From positions 16,417,115 to 16,481,114 of the forward strand of contig OX345636.1 in assembly GCA_947044365.1 (NCBI GenBank): a stretch of 64,000 nucleotides of DNA. The letters run 5' to 3'. Positions 63,237 through 64,000 of the stretch are shown here, one piece after another. A program made the translations under genes and the position numbers. The stretch comes from Petrosia ficiformis. Lineage: Eukaryota > Porifera > Demospongiae > Haplosclerida > Petrosiidae. A model generated the notes under the pieces. It worked only from the letters and a program-made list of their open reading frames with translations. It ran no database searches and was not told the DNA's origin. Within the stretch, counting starts at the first letter, position 1, and each line of letters opens with the position of its first letter.

Positions 63237-64000
63237 TTGATTGATAATTGGAGGGTTACACTCATCATAAATCACTGTAGTAGGTGATATATCGGGAACG
63301 CTATAATACTTATGCTTCATAATTATTATCATCAGGTTTATATTGACGAAATACAAATACAGTATGACTGTAAATTTTTCATCTTACTTAAGATTACAAT
63401 ATTCAGGTTCTTGTGTATTAGGACACATTGCTTTATGAAGACTATATGGTTCACATGTTTGCATGTGAATATAATCTTGTGATTCTTCTATAATCTCAAA
63501 TTCTTTATTGCCTTTCTGACATTAGTTTTTTTCTAATTATAACTATAACCACTGTAATCAAAACAACAGTAATGATTGTTATGATAACTAATAGTGTCAT
63601 TACTATCCACCTGGTCCAATTCCATCATCTGATGTTGACTGCCTTTCTTTAATTTCTGTATAGACATGCATTCAAACAGATCATATTTTCCAAAGTTATC
63701 ATTTCAAAATATATAAAAACTCTTATGAAATGATGTGATAATTATAACAATTATAATGACATCCATATAAGGTAATGTATTTATTATTTAATATGAATTA
63801 CATACATTTCAGGTTTGTTTACTAATGATAATAGTGATAGTTATGAACTCCATAGTAAATAATTGTCTATAATTAAATATTATATATTTGCATTCATAAG
63901 TAATGAGAAAATATAAACATGTTCACATCATTTATACAGTATACACATCAGTTCTTTCCACTAGATTATTCCAGTCTCCTGGAACTGTAGAATATGATGA
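63237..64000 (-). pseudogene. 3' end of a further tyrosine-tail receptor, decayed, running off the window
   Basis: Minus-strand pieces: end of the last FN3 exon (STVPGDWNNLVERT, 63953-64000, continuing beyond the window), TM/tail exon (about 63400-63655) and last exon (about 63240-63352). A roughly 10-bp deletion just before the TM helix gives GPGG followed by stops. The last exon stops after NNYEA. The tail still resembles genes B and C (EEPxDYIHMQTCEPYSLHK-like codons). The upstream part may lie outside the window. Confidence 0.7.

Noticed and set aside
1..64000. Search for CRISPR arrays, operons, rRNA and tRNA genes
   Set aside because: I saw no regularly spaced repeats, bacterial operon structure, rRNA or convincing tRNA cloverleaf. 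The DNA is clearly eukaryotic.

Overview
The window looks like a metazoan nuclear genome, most likely a demosponge of the Amphimedon type. It is AT-rich, with split genes, short GT-AG introns, domain-per-exon receptors, a Death/coiled-coil/MATH protein and many short foldback transposons. The species is inferred from this style and was not verified. Exon coordinates were read by hand from splice signals and frame continuity.

Layout. 27-5112 (-) is a 12-exon gene for a predicted 1054-aa Death-like / coiled-coil / double MATH (TRAF-like) protein. From about 7.6 kb to the end the window is a cluster of related type I receptors. Gene A (7605-17950, -) and gene D (50407-60838, -) are intact 25-exon receptor tyrosine phosphatases of 1525 and 1527 aa. 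Each has a signal peptide, two Cys-rich N-terminal modules, an FN3, an Ig-like domain, four more FN3s, a TM segment, an active D1 phosphatase and a D2 with an altered P-loop. Genes B (25647-30435, -) and C (38294-43075, +) share the same ectodomain and TM exon organisation. Instead of phosphatase domains they carry a short cytoplasmic tail with five tyrosines. Each is 11 exons and 943 aa. They lie head to head in a palindrome (arms about 22589-32325 and 36412-46133, spacer about 4.1 kb). An extra, frame-compatible, intact version of the tail exon lies about 2.7 kb downstream of each.

A second, direct duplication (17278-21738 and 31624-36080) copies the 5' part of gene A plus a decayed, oppositely oriented phosphatase paralogue into the centre of the palindrome. 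Further decayed receptor pieces lie at 31517-32296, 36441-37350, 61880-62232 and 63237-64000. Transposon remains include a 598-bp piggyBac-like element with TTAA flanks, a hAT-like MITE family, several foldback families, and two fragments of transposon-associated proteins at 46.7-48.7 kb.

Reading. The cluster pairs catalytic phosphatase receptors with non-catalytic receptors that have nearly the same extracellular part and a tyrosine-motif tail. It also shows recent duplication, possible gene conversion and truncated reading frames. This is the architecture of paired immune or allorecognition receptors. Function here is inference. A mis-assembly of haplotypes could also produce part of the palindrome and must be excluded first.
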